A stretch of 64,000 bases of DNA from contig CAWEYY010000003.1 in assembly GCA_963813435.1 (NCBI GenBank), positions 372,001 through 436,000 on the forward strand, given 5' to 3'. Both the position numbers and the translations under genes were made by a program. The notes under the pieces are model-generated. The model was not told where the DNA came from. It was given only the letters and a program-made list of their open reading frames with translations, and did no database searches. Each line of letters starts with the position of its first letter. Position 1 is the stretch's first letter. Positions 50,015 to 59,287 of this stretch are shown piece after piece. This DNA comes from AC-32 sp963813435 (GTDB lineage Bacteria > Actinomycetota > Thermoleophilia > Gaiellales > Gaiellaceae).

Positions 50015-50613
50015 GCCTCGGTCTCCGTCTCCGTCTCGAGCATCCGCTTCTTCCAGATGTGGACCCCGGCGAGGCCGACGGCGACGACCACCACGAGCAC
50101 GATCCCCGCGATCAGGCCGTACCTGCTGATCGCCTCGACGGCCGCCTCGCCGGCGTAGTACGCGACCAGGCCGATCAGGGCGGCCCAGAGGATCCCGCCC
50201 GCCGCGTTCCAGATCAGGAACCGCCACCAGGGCATGTGGGCGATCCCGGCGAGCCACGCCGCGGTCACGCGCAGCACCGAGAAGAAGCGGCCGATGAAGA
50301 CCGTCTTCGCCCCGTGGCGGTGGAAGAAGCGTTCGGACCACGGCAGCCAGCGGTCGGTCCAGCGCCTGAACAGCCCGAACCGCTCGAGCAGTCCGCGTCC
50401 GCCCGTGCGCCCGATCCAGTAGCCGAGGTTGTCGCCGATGATCGCCGCGAGCGCCGCGACGGTGATCACCTCCCAGAGCTCGAGCCTGCCCTGCGAGGCG
50501 ACGATCGCGGCCGCGATGAGCGCCGTCTCGCCCGGAACCGGCAGCCCGCCCGACTCCAGCATCACCAGCACGAAGAGCGCGACGAGCCCGTAGTGGTCGA
50601 CGAGCCCGTCCAT
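50011..50613 (-). CDS. DedA-family membrane protein
   Basis: A 200-aa protein with about five hydrophobic segments. ESGGLPVPGETALIAAAIVAS, IGDNLGYWIGRTGG, GRFFSVLRVTAAWLAGIAHM and NAAGGILWAALIGLVAYYAGEA are the DedA hallmarks. Some members flip undecaprenyl phosphate or phospholipids. The ATG overlaps the acetyltransferase stop, and its own stop overlaps the phosphoesterase start, so all are coupled. Confidence 0.92.
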   Translation of the reverse strand: MDGLVDHYGLVALFVLVMLESGGLPVPGETALIAAAIVASQGRLELWEVITVAALAAIIGDNLGYWIGRTGGRGLLERFGLFRRWTDRWLPWSERFFHRHGAKTVFIGRFFSVLRVTAAWLAGIAHMPWWRFLIWNAAGGILWAALIGLVAYYAGEAAVEAISRYGLIAGIVLVVVVAVGLAGVHIWKKRMLETETETEA

Positions 50614-51131
50614 CACGGGAGTGTAGGTGCGATCTCGTAGGCCATCTCCACGGCGTCCACGAGCTCTCCCGCGCGCCGGTAATGGTTCCTGCGATAGCCC
50701 TCGCGCTCGAACCCGAAGCTCTCGTAGAGCGCGATCGCGGGCTCGTTGTGCGGGAACACGTAGAGCTCGAGCTTCGAGATCCCGACCTCGCGCGCCCACT
50801 CGGCGGCCCCCTCGAGCAGCGCCCGCCCGACCCCGCGGCGGCGGTGTGCCTTCGCGACCATCAGGCCGAGGCTCGCCACGTGGAAGCTGGCCGGGTGCGG
50901 GTCGCGGGCGATCGAGAGGCGGCCGACGATCTTCTCGCTGTCCTCGGCGACGAAAACCGCCGCGTTCGGCGAGCGTCGGACCGAGCGGAGGTAGCGGCGC
51001 TCGGCGCCGACGCTGCGCCACTCGGTCGTGGCGAGCAGCCAACCCTCGGGCTCCGCTCCGACCTCGCGCGTCACGGCGACCAGCGCGGCCGCATCGCCGG
51101 GCTGGGCCCGCCTGATGACGACGTCGCTCAC
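50613..51131 (-). CDS. GNAT acetyltransferase
   Basis: A 172-aa N-acetyltransferase. VIRRAQPGDAAALVAV leads, HRRRGVGRALLEGA is the acetyl-CoA loop and LYESFGFEREGYRRNHY ends the core. Its acceptor is unknown. The GTG start overlaps the GGT stop (GTGA), making it the second gene of a four-gene coupled operon. Confidence 0.88.
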   Translation of the reverse strand: MSDVVIRRAQPGDAAALVAVTREVGAEPEGWLLATTEWRSVGAERRYLRSVRRSPNAAVFVAEDSEKIVGRLSIARDPHPASFHVASLGLMVAKAHRRRGVGRALLEGAAEWAREVGISKLELYVFPHNEPAIALYESFGFEREGYRRNHYRRAGELVDAVEMAYEIAPTLP

Positions 51132-52678
51132 CCCACGACGACGCCGTGCCCACCGCGACGCGGGTCGCCGGCGGCGGCGAGCGTTCCGTCCTCGCGGATC
51201 TCGACCCCGGAGACGCCGCCGAAGAAGAGGTTCCGGCCGCGCCAGGCGCGGATCTCGTAGCCCCAGTCCTCGAGCCGCCCGACCTGGGCCGGGTCGTTTC
51301 CGCCCTCGCAGTGGAGCATCGAGTCCTCCAGGTGGATCCGCGGGCGCTCGATCGCCTCCTCGACCCCGAAGCCGTGCGCGACGACGTTGACGATCACCTG
51401 CATGATCGCGCCGCGCAGCCGCAGCGAGCCGGCGCTGCCGACGACGAGCCTCGGACGGCCGTCGTGCAGGACCAGCGACGGCGCCATGCCGCTCGTGAAG
51501 CGGATGCCGGGCCGCGGAACCGCCCCGGTCGTGGCGAGGTCGAACTCGCCGAGCATGTTGTTCAGCGCGATTCCCGTCCCAGGGACGATCACGCCCGAGC
51601 CCGCGCCGGTGGAGGCCGTCAGCGCGGCGGCGTTCCCTTCGTCGTCGACGGCCGAGATGTGTGTCGTCCCCTGAACCGACTCCGGCGGGCGCCTGCGCAG
51701 GCGCCGGACCGCCGCACCGAGCGCGCGGGAGTCGTAGAGGCGCTGCGCAAGCCCGCCCCGGGAGAGGTCGCGCGCCGAGATCTCCGCTCTCGTAGCGTCC
51801 TGCTCTCGCATGATCTCGGCGAGCCGAGCGATCGCCTCGGCGCTCCCCGCCGACCCGCCCGGCCCGAGGCGGTCCACGAGGCGGGCGCCGAGACCGATCA
51901 GCAGCCCGCCGGTCGAGGGAGGCGGGTTCGCCTCCAGCTCGTGCCCGAGGAACTGCGCGCGCACGGGCCGCCGCTGGACGACGCGGTACTCGCGCAGGTC
52001 GCGAAGCGTGATCTCGCCGCCCTGCTCGCGCACGAAGCCCGAGACGGCGCGCGCCAGCTCACCGCGGTACAGGTCGTCCGCGCCTTCCGCCGCAAGCCGC
52101 TCGAGCGTCCGCGCGAGATCCGTCATCACGAGGCGGTCGCCCGCTTTGAGCCGCCGGCCGCGCGGGCCGTAGATCTTCCGGCCCTCGTCGGTGTGGCGAA
52201 GGATCACGTCGAGGATCTCGTGGAGGTAGTCCTGCGCGTCGTTGATCACGACGCCGTCGCGCGCATGGCGAATCGCCGGCTCGAGCAGCACCGGCCAGGG
52301 CAGCGAGCCGAAGCGCCGATGCGCCTCGCCGAGGCCGACCGCCGCGCCCGGGACGGCACACGAGCCGGCGCCGATGCGGAACGACTGGGACGACTCGGCC
52401 GTGAAGTCGACCTGCGCATGATCCATCTCCGCGGTTCCCGGGTTGCGAAGGCCGAGCCCGGGAACGGTGACGAAGTGGTCGAGAACCCGGGTGGAGTCGT
52501 CCGAGGCCTGGTGGACCAGCATGAACCCGCCCGCACCGGGTCCGGTGAGCGGGCTCTCGGCGACCCAGGAGACGAACGCGGCGGCGATGCACGCGTCGAC
52601 CGCGTTCCCTCCCTCCGCCAGTACATCCGCACCCGCCTGTGCCGTCAGCGGATGCCCCGCGCCCACCGCGCCTCTCAT
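51128..52678 (-). CDS. ggt: Gamma-glutamyltransferase family protein
   Basis: A 516-aa N-terminal-nucleophile hydrolase. AGHPLTAQAGADVLAEGGNAVDA leads; the autocleavage site is VQGTTHISAVDDEGNAAALT with the nucleophile Thr (about residue 338); NNMLGEFD and SLRLRGAIMQVIVNV follow. It cleaves gamma-glutamyl bonds of glutathione or polyglutamate. No clear signal peptide is seen, unlike secreted Ggt, so it may be cytoplasmic. ATG 52678 has TACCCT 7 bases upstream. It heads a GGT-GNAT-DedA-phosphoesterase operon. Confidence 0.88.
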   Translation of the reverse strand: MRGAVGAGHPLTAQAGADVLAEGGNAVDACIAAAFVSWVAESPLTGPGAGGFMLVHQASDDSTRVLDHFVTVPGLGLRNPGTAEMDHAQVDFTAESSQSFRIGAGSCAVPGAAVGLGEAHRRFGSLPWPVLLEPAIRHARDGVVINDAQDYLHEILDVILRHTDEGRKIYGPRGRRLKAGDRLVMTDLARTLERLAAEGADDLYRGELARAVSGFVREQGGEITLRDLREYRVVQRRPVRAQFLGHELEANPPPSTGGLLIGLGARLVDRLGPGGSAGSAEAIARLAEIMREQDATRAEISARDLSRGGLAQRLYDSRALGAAVRRLRRRPPESVQGTTHISAVDDEGNAAALTASTGAGSGVIVPGTGIALNNMLGEFDLATTGAVPRPGIRFTSGMAPSLVLHDGRPRLVVGSAGSLRLRGAIMQVIVNVVAHGFGVEEAIERPRIHLEDSMLHCEGGNDPAQVGRLEDWGYEIRAWRGRNLFFGGVSGVEIREDGTLAAAGDPRRGGHGVVVG

Positions 52679-52685
52679 GCGCGCA

Positions 52686-52691
52686 AGGGTA
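52686..52691 (-). promoter_or_regulatory. -10 box of leaderless ggt operon
   Basis: TACCCT lies 7 bases before ATG 52678. Confidence 0.5.
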
Positions 52692-52735
52692 CTCGGGCGC
52701 TGCGTAGGGGCACCCGGCGCTATCGTGCGGCGCGG

Positions 52736-54343
52736 GTGACGAAGGCCAGTCCACTCGCGCGGGAGGCGATGCTCTCCGCCGCGGCGGCGGCAACGTTCGC
52801 CGCGCTGCTCGTCTGGCTCGGGCCACCGGGCGCGGATCAGGCCACGCACGCGTACCAGCGAACGCTCTTCATCGGTCACGGCTTCACGCTGTGGAACAAC
52901 TTCTGGTACGCGGGGCGCTACAGCTTCGTCACCTACAGCGTTCTCTACTACCCGCTCGCCGGACTGCTCGGAATCCGGCTGCTCGCCGTCGCTGCGGTGG
53001 CGACGGCGTCTCTGGCGTTCGCGGTCGTCATCGGGCGAGAATGGGGCCCGGCGGCGCGCTGGTCGAGCCGTACGTTCGCCGTCGTGTGGGCCGGGACGAT
53101 CCTGTCCGCAGCGTTTCCGTTCGCGCTCGGGACGGCGCTCGCGCTGCTCGCGATCTGGGCCCTGCAGGCGGGGAACCGTGGCCGGTTCGCGGTGTTCGCG
53201 GCGCTGACTCTCGCCGCCAGTCCCCTCGCCTTTCTCCTCCTCGCCCTGCTGCTCGCGGGGGTTGGCCTTGCGCGATGGCGCGACCGCTCGGCGCTGGTCA
53301 CGCCCGCGCTCGTGCTGGCCGGCTTCGGCGTGATCGAAGCCGTGCTCTGGCGCCTGTTTCCAGGTGGGCGCTTTCCGTTCTCGCTCCAGGAACTCGCTGC
53401 AGCGCTGGCCTTCTGCCTCGTCGGCGCGGCCCTGACGTGGCGAGTTGAGGGAGCGAGGTCGCTGCGCTGGGTGTTCGTGATCTACCTGGGCGCCTGCCTC
53501 GCCGCGTACGTGATCCCCTCGGCGCTCGGCGAAAACGTCGCGCGTATGAGGTATGCAGCAGTGCCGCTCGCGGTCCTGATCCTGTCGTTGCGCCGGTGGC
53601 GGCCGCTCCCCGTCTGTCTCGCCGTGCTGATCCTGGCCACCTCGTGGAACCTGACACCGCTCCTCTGGCAGTTCGCCAAGGGCAGCTCGGACCCCGCGTC
53701 GGCGAGGTCCTACTGGGCCCCCGCGATCTCCTACCTGCACGGGCACCTGACGCCCTCGTACCGCGTCGAGGCGGTGGACACCGCGGACCACTGGGCAGCC
53801 GTCTACCTAGCGGAAGCACGTATCCCGCTCGCGCGCGGAGGCTTCCGGCAGGACGACTTCCCGCAGAACGAGCTTCTCTACGACGCGCTCGGGCGGGCCT
53901 CGTATATCGACTGGCTGCACCAGTTGGGCGTGCGCTACGTCGTGCTGACCCGCGCGCCTCCCGACTACAGCTCTCGCGCCGAGGCGGCCCTGCTGCGGGG
54001 CGGGCAGTCGGGGCTGCGGGAGGTGTTCCGGACGTCCCAGCTCACCGTGTTCTCGGTGCCCCATCCCACGCCGATCCTCACCGGCCCCGCCCCGTCGAGG
54101 GTGCTCAGGCTCTACAGAGCACGAGTCGCCATCGAGCTCGCCCGGCCCGGGCGCTACCGGCTGGCGGTGCGCTACTCGCCGTACTGGCACGCCGAAGGCG
54201 CGTGCGTGGGCCGAAGCGCCGATGGGATGCTCGCGATCGACGCGCCGCGCGGGGGTCGGTTCGAGCTCTCGTTCCACGTCGACGCCGCCGGCGCGCTCGC
54301 GGCAGTCGTCGGCAGCAGCTCTCCTACCTGCGACGATCGCTAG
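52736..54343 (+). CDS. Large multi-pass membrane protein, function unknown
   Basis: A 535-aa protein with about ten to eleven hydrophobic segments in residues 12-310 and a large exported C-terminal part (about 310-535) with VYLAEARIPLARGG, IDWLHQLGVRYVVLTRAPP and a beta-rich end. HAYQRTLFIGHGFTLWNNFWYAGRY near the N-terminus resembles membrane glycosyltransferase-like proteins of the 6-pyruvoyl-tetrahydropterin-synthase-related type. The start is GTG 52736; TATCGT is 9 bases upstream. Confidence 0.7.
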   Translation: MTKASPLAREAMLSAAAAATFAALLVWLGPPGADQATHAYQRTLFIGHGFTLWNNFWYAGRYSFVTYSVLYYPLAGLLGIRLLAVAAVATASLAFAVVIGREWGPAARWSSRTFAVVWAGTILSAAFPFALGTALALLAIWALQAGNRGRFAVFAALTLAASPLAFLLLALLLAGVGLARWRDRSALVTPALVLAGFGVIEAVLWRLFPGGRFPFSLQELAAALAFCLVGAALTWRVEGARSLRWVFVIYLGACLAAYVIPSALGENVARMRYAAVPLAVLILSLRRWRPLPVCLAVLILATSWNLTPLLWQFAKGSSDPASARSYWAPAISYLHGHLTPSYRVEAVDTADHWAAVYLAEARIPLARGGFRQDDFPQNELLYDALGRASYIDWLHQLGVRYVVLTRAPPDYSSRAEAALLRGGQSGLREVFRTSQLTVFSVPHPTPILTGPAPSRVLRLYRARVAIELARPGRYRLAVRYSPYWHAEGACVGRSADGMLAIDAPRGGRFELSFHVDAAGALAAVVGSSSPTCDDR

Positions 54344-54350
54344 CGCGCCG

Positions 54351-54623
54351 ATGAGCGGATTGAGGATCCTTCTTGCGGTTGTGGTCGCGGGGGTCGCCCT
54401 CGGCGCGGCGTGGTCGGTCCACAGCCGCGTACGCGACCAGCCGGCACGCGTGTGCCAGGGGCCGGCGATCAACTGCCTCAAGAGCCGCCTAGGGCAGCCG
54501 AAGGGGGCTCACCGACCCGGCTGGGCCGACCCGGTCGCGTTCGTCATCGCCGCGGTCGGCGTCGCCGCGAGCGCGGTGATCCTCGCCTCGCGGCCGCGAC
54601 GGACGCAGACTCCCGCGGTCTAG
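54351..54623 (+). CDS. Small two-helix membrane protein
   Basis: A 90-aa protein: helix 1 about residues 4-22 (LRILLAVVVAGVALGAAW), a short Cys-containing loop (VCQGPAINCLKSR), helix 2 about 61-80 and a basic tail. The two Cys could form an exported disulfide. It begins seven bases after the large membrane protein and may be its partner. The family is not recognised. Confidence 0.6.
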   Translation: MSGLRILLAVVVAGVALGAAWSVHSRVRDQPARVCQGPAINCLKSRLGQPKGAHRPGWADPVAFVIAAVGVAASAVILASRPRRTQTPAV

Positions 54624-54627
54624 CGCG

Positions 54628-55986
54628 CTACGACTGGAGGAAGCTGGGCGGCTCGAGCGCGCCCTCGTCCTCGGTGCTCTCGGCCCGCTGCGTGATCCGC
54701 CGCTGCGCGCCGCGTGCGCCAAAGCCCGTCGCGACCACGGTCACCCAGACCTGGCCGGTCAGCCGGTCGTCGACGGTGGCGCCGAAGATGATGTTCGCGT
54801 CGCCCGACGCGGCCTCGCGAACGACCTCGGCGGCCTCGTTGACCTCGTAGAGCGAGAGGTCGTCGCCGCCGGCGATCGAGAGCAGGATGCCCTTGGCCCC
54901 CGAGATCTCGGTCTCGATCAGCGGCGAGCGCAGAGCGTGCTCGGCGGCCTCCTTCGCGCGGTCCTCGGCGCTCGCCGAGAAGCCGATTCCCATCAGCGCC
55001 GTGCCAGCGTCCTTCATGACGGTGCGCACGTCGGCGAAGTCGAGGTTGATCAGGCCGGGCAGCGTGATCAGGTCGCAGATCCCCTGCACGCCCTGTCGCA
55101 GCACGTCGTCGGCGATCCGGAACGCGTCGAGCATCGACGTCTCGCGGTCGAGGACCTCGAGCAGGCGCTCGTTCGGAACGACGATCACCGTGTCGCAGTT
55201 CGCACGCAGCGCCTCGACGCCGTCGGTCGCCTGGCGGTGCCTGCGGGTTCCTTCGAACTTGAACGGCGTCGTGACGATCCCGACGGTCAGCGCGCCGAGC
55301 TCCCGCGCGACGCGCGCCACGACCGGCGCTGCGCCGGAGCCCGTGCCGCCGCCCTCGCCTGCGGTCACGAAGACCATGTCGGAGCCGCGGAGCGCACGCT
55401 TGATCTGGTCGTAGGCCTCCTCGGCGGCGCGGCGGCCGAGATCCGGGTCGGCCCCTGAGCCGAGGCCCTCCGTCAGCTCGCGCCCGATGTGGATCTTGAC
55501 CGGCGCATCGCTGGTCTGGAGCTGCTGGATGTCTGTGTTGAGCGCAACGAACTCGACCTGCGAGATGTCCGCGTCGATCATGCGGTTGACCGCGTTCAGG
55601 CCGGCGCCGCCGACTCCGACGACCCGGATGACCGCGATGTACGCGCCTGGCTCGGGGACCCTGTGGAGGCGCGGCGGTGGCTCGGGAAGCGGCTGGATTC
55701 GCGGCGGCTCGGGCTGCCGCTTGGGCTCGTGCTTTGCTTTTGCCTCCGGCTTCGGCTCGGTCTTGCGCTCGGGCAGGCGCACCGGCTCCGGCGGGGCCGG
55801 CTTGGCCTCCTCGACCCACTCGGGCACGTGCTCGACGGTCTGCTCGGGCGGTTCGACCGGCGAGGCGGTTACCTCCGGCTCGGGCTCGGGGCGGCCTTCC
55901 TTCTCGGCTTGCTTCTGCGCCGCCTCGGTTGCCCTGAACAGCTCGGCCAGCGGGCCTTCACGCATGCTCGCGCGCCTGCGCGCCAT
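54628..55986 (-). CDS. ftsZ: FtsZ with long N-terminal extension
   Basis: A 452-aa division GTPase. The first about 118 residues are disordered Pro/Glu/Lys-rich sequence; the core starts near IAVIRVVGVGGAGLNAVNRM, with AGEGGGTGSGAAPVVA (GTP loop) and the catalytic T7 loop INLDFADVR. After the core only about 20 residues remain, ending LEPPSFLQS, which fits the C-terminal partner-binding peptide. ATG 55986 follows AAGGAGGT; it overlaps the parA end by 29 bases. The linker normally C-terminal seems to sit at the N-terminus. Confidence 0.92.
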   Translation of the reverse strand: MARRRASMREGPLAELFRATEAAQKQAEKEGRPEPEPEVTASPVEPPEQTVEHVPEWVEEAKPAPPEPVRLPERKTEPKPEAKAKHEPKRQPEPPRIQPLPEPPPRLHRVPEPGAYIAVIRVVGVGGAGLNAVNRMIDADISQVEFVALNTDIQQLQTSDAPVKIHIGRELTEGLGSGADPDLGRRAAEEAYDQIKRALRGSDMVFVTAGEGGGTGSGAAPVVARVARELGALTVGIVTTPFKFEGTRRHRQATDGVEALRANCDTVIVVPNERLLEVLDRETSMLDAFRIADDVLRQGVQGICDLITLPGLINLDFADVRTVMKDAGTALMGIGFSASAEDRAKEAAEHALRSPLIETEISGAKGILLSIAGGDDLSLYEVNEAAEVVREAASGDANIIFGATVDDRLTGQVWVTVVATGFGARGAQRRITQRAESTEDEGALEPPSFLQS

Positions 55987-56728
55987 TGAGCACCTCCTTC
56001 GCGAGGTCGCGGTAGGCCTCGGCGGCGTTCCCGCTCGGGTCGTACTTGAGGACGGAGGTTCCCTTCACCGGGGCCTCCGCGTAACGCACGGTCTTGCGAA
56101 TCTTGGTGTCGAAAACGAGGTCGCCGAAGTTCTCCTCGAGGATCTCGACCGCCTCACGCGAGTGCAGCGTGCGGCTGTCGTACATGGTCGGGAGGATGCC
56201 CTCGATCTCGACGTGCGGGTTCAGGTTCTCGCGGATCATCGAGAGCGTGTTCTCGAGCTGGACGAGCCCGCGCAGCGAGAGATACTCGCACTGGACCGGC
56301 ACGATCACGCCCTTCGACGCGACGAGCGCGTTGATCGTCAGCAGGCCGAGCGACGGCGGCGTGTCGATGAGGACGTAGTCGTAGTTACCCTTCACCTCGG
56401 CGAGCGCCTTCTCGAGCGCTCGCTCGCGCCCGATCATGCTCGAGAGCGCGAGCTCAGCGCCTGCGAGATCGATCGACGAGACGGCCAGATCGACCTCCGC
56501 GTGGTGGATCACCTCCTGCATCGGGAGGCGGTGCACGAGGACGTCGAACATCGAGCGCTCGATCGAGTCCGGGTTCAGGCCCTGGCTCATGGTCAGGTTG
56601 CCCTGCGGATCGAGGTCGATCAGCAGCACCTTCAGGCCCTGTTCGGAGAACGCGACGCCGAGATTCAGGGTCGTCGTCGTCTTCGCCACCCCACCTTTCT
56701 GGTTGGCGAAAGAGATCACGTGTCCCAT
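55958..56728 (-). CDS. parA: ParA/Soj-family ATPase
   Basis: A 256-aa deviant-Walker ATPase: ISFANQKGGVAKTTTTLNL (Walker A with signature Lys), LLIDLDPQGNLT (A'), and YVLIDTPPSLGLLTINAL (Walker B). ParA partitions DNA or positions proteins on the nucleoid. ATG 56728 is where the family normally starts; ATG 56791 also has an equally good AAAGGGG site and adds 21 residues. No parB follows; the next gene is ftsZ, so a role in placing the division ring is possible. Confidence 0.9.
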   Translation of the reverse strand: MGHVISFANQKGGVAKTTTTLNLGVAFSEQGLKVLLIDLDPQGNLTMSQGLNPDSIERSMFDVLVHRLPMQEVIHHAEVDLAVSSIDLAGAELALSSMIGRERALEKALAEVKGNYDYVLIDTPPSLGLLTINALVASKGVIVPVQCEYLSLRGLVQLENTLSMIRENLNPHVEIEGILPTMYDSRTLHSREAVEILEENFGDLVFDTKIRKTVRYAEAPVKGTSVLKYDPSGNAAEAYRDLAKEVLNGAQAREHA

Positions 56729-56949
56729 CGGCGCCCCTTTTGGCGTCTCGGTCCGAATTGCCGGTCGCGGAAGCAGGCGTGCAAGCCCCATCGAGCCCCT
56801 TTCTTCGTCCTCATGCTAGCTATCCCTCCGGAAATTGCTGCGGTTTTTCGAGATTCGTCCCGCGGCCGATTTCGAGGATCGGACGAGAGGAGCAGGGTGC
56901 ATTCGCAGCGGCGAACGGCCGCCACACCCGCGCGATCAGTTGTCACAGG

Positions 56950-57183
56950 TCAACCTGTCGATAGCACCTCCTCGGTCACCGAAGCACCCGTCGCGAGCCC
57001 CGCGCGGCAGCGAGCGAGGGCTTCCTCGGCGCGCTCGGTCCCGACCCGCTCGGCCGAGATCCACGTGTCCGCTTCCGCCAGCAGTTCGTGCACCTCGGCG
57101 AGCATCGCTTCCGGCGGAGCGTGCTCCCGTTCGAGCGACTCGATGCGCCTCAACCTCCACATGACCGCGCGTGCCTCGTCCAT
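56950..57183 (-). CDS. Small helical protein, function unknown
   Basis: A 77-aa protein predicted to be almost all helix: MWRLRRIESLEREHAPPEAML, then HELLAEADTWISAERVG and ERAEEALARCRAGLA. It is acidic, with one Cys. ATG 57183 has TAGCGT 7 bases upstream, supporting a real leaderless gene. The 160-odd bases after it, before parA, hold no gene. Confidence 0.6.
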   Translation of the reverse strand: MDEARAVMWRLRRIESLEREHAPPEAMLAEVHELLAEADTWISAERVGTERAEEALARCRAGLATGASVTEEVLSTG

Positions 57184-57190
57184 GAGCCCG

Positions 57191-57196
57191 ACGCTA
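57191..57196 (-). promoter_or_regulatory. -10 box of small helical protein gene
   Basis: TAGCGT lies 7 bases before ATG 57183. Confidence 0.45.
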
Positions 57197-57258
57197 GACG
57201 CGAACCTCGCACGCGTGTGTGACCGGATCGTGACGAAAGCGTTACGGTCGTTCCCGCC

Positions 57259-58017
57259 GTGACCCCGACCCCCGATCGCGAGCTCGCAGAAGCGCGAGCC
57301 TGCATCGACCGCGGCGACGAGAACCGGGCACTGAAGCACCTCGACCGCGCCCGGCGCGGATATGTGAAGCAGCACGACGTGGCCGGCCTCGAGCACCTCT
57401 TCGTGCTCGCCGACGTTCTCGACGCCGCGAACGAGCGGACACGAGACAGCCGCGAGAACCTCGTCTACGCGATCGGCCAGAACATCCGCGCCGAGACCCG
57501 CCGCGCCGCACAGCTCAGCGGCGCGCCCTGGCAGGACCCGTACCCCGACCTCCAGGCGCCGACCTCGCACACCCGAATCTCGCTCACGCGCGGCGTGAAG
57601 ATCGCGATCGGCCTGGGCGTGGCGCTGATGACCGCCGCGATCGTCGCCTTCTTCGCGCTGCCCGCGTTCGTCGACGTGAAGCAGGAGGCTTCGCCCGTGA
57701 CCCTGCGCCTGGTGAACGACACGAAGCAGCGGGCCGTGGTCGCCGAGTGCCTCTTCCCTGACTGCAGCGTCAGGTTGAGACGCAAGAGCGTCGGCCCTGG
57801 CCGGAAGCTCGAGAGGATCGAGCTCTCGGACGACCGCATCGACGTCTTCAGCGTCAAGCGGCTCGGCACGGAGGCGTGCCTGCGGGTGCGCGTTCAGGCC
57901 GGCTACAGGCGCGCCGGCTCCGACCCGCAGCTGACGCTGGTGGCCAAGCTCTCCCAGGCGACGCCGTGCCCCGGAACCGCCATCGTTCCGCAGGCGGCCC
58001 AGTTGCGCGGGCTGTGA
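57259..58017 (+). CDS. Single-pass membrane protein, function unknown
   Basis: A 252-aa protein. The N-terminal half (to about residue 85) is helical (LAEARACIDRGDENRALKH), followed by one membrane helix (about 114-136, IAIGLGVALMTAAIVAFFAL) and an exported beta-rich domain of about 110 aa with four Cys (ECLFPDCS, EACLR, ATPCPG). Topology is N-in. The family is not recognised. GTG start; TACGGT is 10 bases upstream. Confidence 0.65.
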   Translation: MTPTPDRELAEARACIDRGDENRALKHLDRARRGYVKQHDVAGLEHLFVLADVLDAANERTRDSRENLVYAIGQNIRAETRRAAQLSGAPWQDPYPDLQAPTSHTRISLTRGVKIAIGLGVALMTAAIVAFFALPAFVDVKQEASPVTLRLVNDTKQRAVVAECLFPDCSVRLRRKSVGPGRKLERIELSDDRIDVFSVKRLGTEACLRVRVQAGYRRAGSDPQLTLVAKLSQATPCPGTAIVPQAAQLRGL

Positions 58018-58021
58018 GGAG

Positions 58022-59275
58022 CTAGGAGGCGAGCGCGGCGAAGTAGCCGGCCGGACGCGGCCGGACCCCGATCAGCGCCTCGTCCAGCGACTCGATCAGC
58101 CCGGCGCGGTCGCCGTGGGCGAGCGTCTCGACGACCGCCTTGCGGATAGCCTCGGCAGCCGCGCGGCCGGCCGGCTCGCCCCGCGTGAGCGATCGCAGCC
58201 GCTCGAGCTCGTCCGCGCGCTCGCGGCCGGTCTCGCCGAGCAGCACGGCTGCACGGACGGCCGCCGCCCAGAGCCCGTCCGCTCCGCCGAGGAGCGCAGA
58301 CAGCGTCTCGCGGAGCTGCTCCGAGCGAAACGGCTCCGCGGAGAACAGCGACAGCTCCCAGCGGTCGAGGGCCTCGGCAAGCTCTGCGTCCTCCTCGGCC
58401 CAGGCGAGGCGCTCCAACAGATCGCTGGCGAGCCGGGCTCGGAACGCGTCGAGCCTCGTAGGCTCTCCCGGTGGCTCCGCGGCCGCGATCGGAAGAACGG
58501 GACGGATGCCGAGCGGGCGCCAGTCGAGACGCTCGAAGAGCACAGGGCCGGCGGCGACCGGCGCAGCGGTCGCCAAGCGAAGCGCGCTGACCGCGTCCGC
58601 GAGCTCGCCGGGCGCGTCCGGCGCGCTCGGCTCGTTCGGGCGCAGCGTCCGCTCGAGCTCCAGCACGCAGAGCCTGTCCGGCTCACGCCCGAACCCGGCC
58701 GGCAGCAGGCCGGAAGCCTCGGGCCAGTGCGCGGCCAGCTCTCCCGAAGCGGCGAGCCGAAGGGACAGGCCCTCCCCGAGCTCCAGCCGCGACCCGACCG
58801 AGAGCCCGGTTACCGGCGCGAGCGCCGCGTACGCGCGTCGGTCCGCGAGCAGCGTGCCCTCGAGACCCGCGTACGCGCGGTCGAACGCCTCGTCGGCCCA
58901 GTCGACCCCGCCCGCGGCCTCTGCCACGTCGGCCAGGAGCGGGAGCAGGATCGTCCGCAGGAGCGCTTCGTCGGGCCCGGCGCCCCGGCGCCCGGTGTGC
59001 GCCGCGGCGTAGACGGCCGCGGCGGGCTCGCGGCCGAGCTCCTCGACCGCGATCGGGGCGTCGGCCAGCGCGCCGAGCCGCTCGGCCCGCGCGTCGACGT
59101 ACGAGCGCACGAGCGGCCGGTACTCGTAGAGCGACGACCCCCCGCCCTCGCCGGGGTGCTCCTCGAACGCGAAGGGGACCTCATCGCCGGCCTCGACGTC
59201 GGCCGCGAGCAGCGAGAAGCCGGCCAGGCAGAACAGGCGCAGGGAGCGGTAGAGGTGCGGGGCGCGTACGGCCAC
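58022..59275 (-). CDS. Uncharacterised 417-aa protein
   Basis: An Ala/Leu/Glu-rich soluble protein starting VRAPHLYRSLRLFCLAGFSLLAAD, which is not a convincing signal peptide. Segments FAFEEHPGEGGGSSLYEYRPLVRSY and DWADEAFDRAYAGLEGTL are notable; about half of the rest is predicted helix. No known domain is recognised. GTG 59275 has TAACGG 6 bases upstream. It ends four bases from the stop of the convergent membrane protein. Confidence 0.65.
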   Translation of the reverse strand: MAVRAPHLYRSLRLFCLAGFSLLAADVEAGDEVPFAFEEHPGEGGGSSLYEYRPLVRSYVDARAERLGALADAPIAVEELGREPAAAVYAAAHTGRRGAGPDEALLRTILLPLLADVAEAAGGVDWADEAFDRAYAGLEGTLLADRRAYAALAPVTGLSVGSRLELGEGLSLRLAASGELAAHWPEASGLLPAGFGREPDRLCVLELERTLRPNEPSAPDAPGELADAVSALRLATAAPVAAGPVLFERLDWRPLGIRPVLPIAAAEPPGEPTRLDAFRARLASDLLERLAWAEEDAELAEALDRWELSLFSAEPFRSEQLRETLSALLGGADGLWAAAVRAAVLLGETGRERADELERLRSLTRGEPAGRAAAEAIRKAVVETLAHGDRAGLIESLDEALIGVRPRPAGYFAALAS

Positions 59276-59281
59276 GTCTTC

Positions 59282-59287
59282 CCGTTA
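59282..59287 (-). promoter_or_regulatory. -10-like box of uncharacterised gene
   Basis: TAACGG lies 6 bases before GTG 59275 and overlaps the nei stop. Confidence 0.4.
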
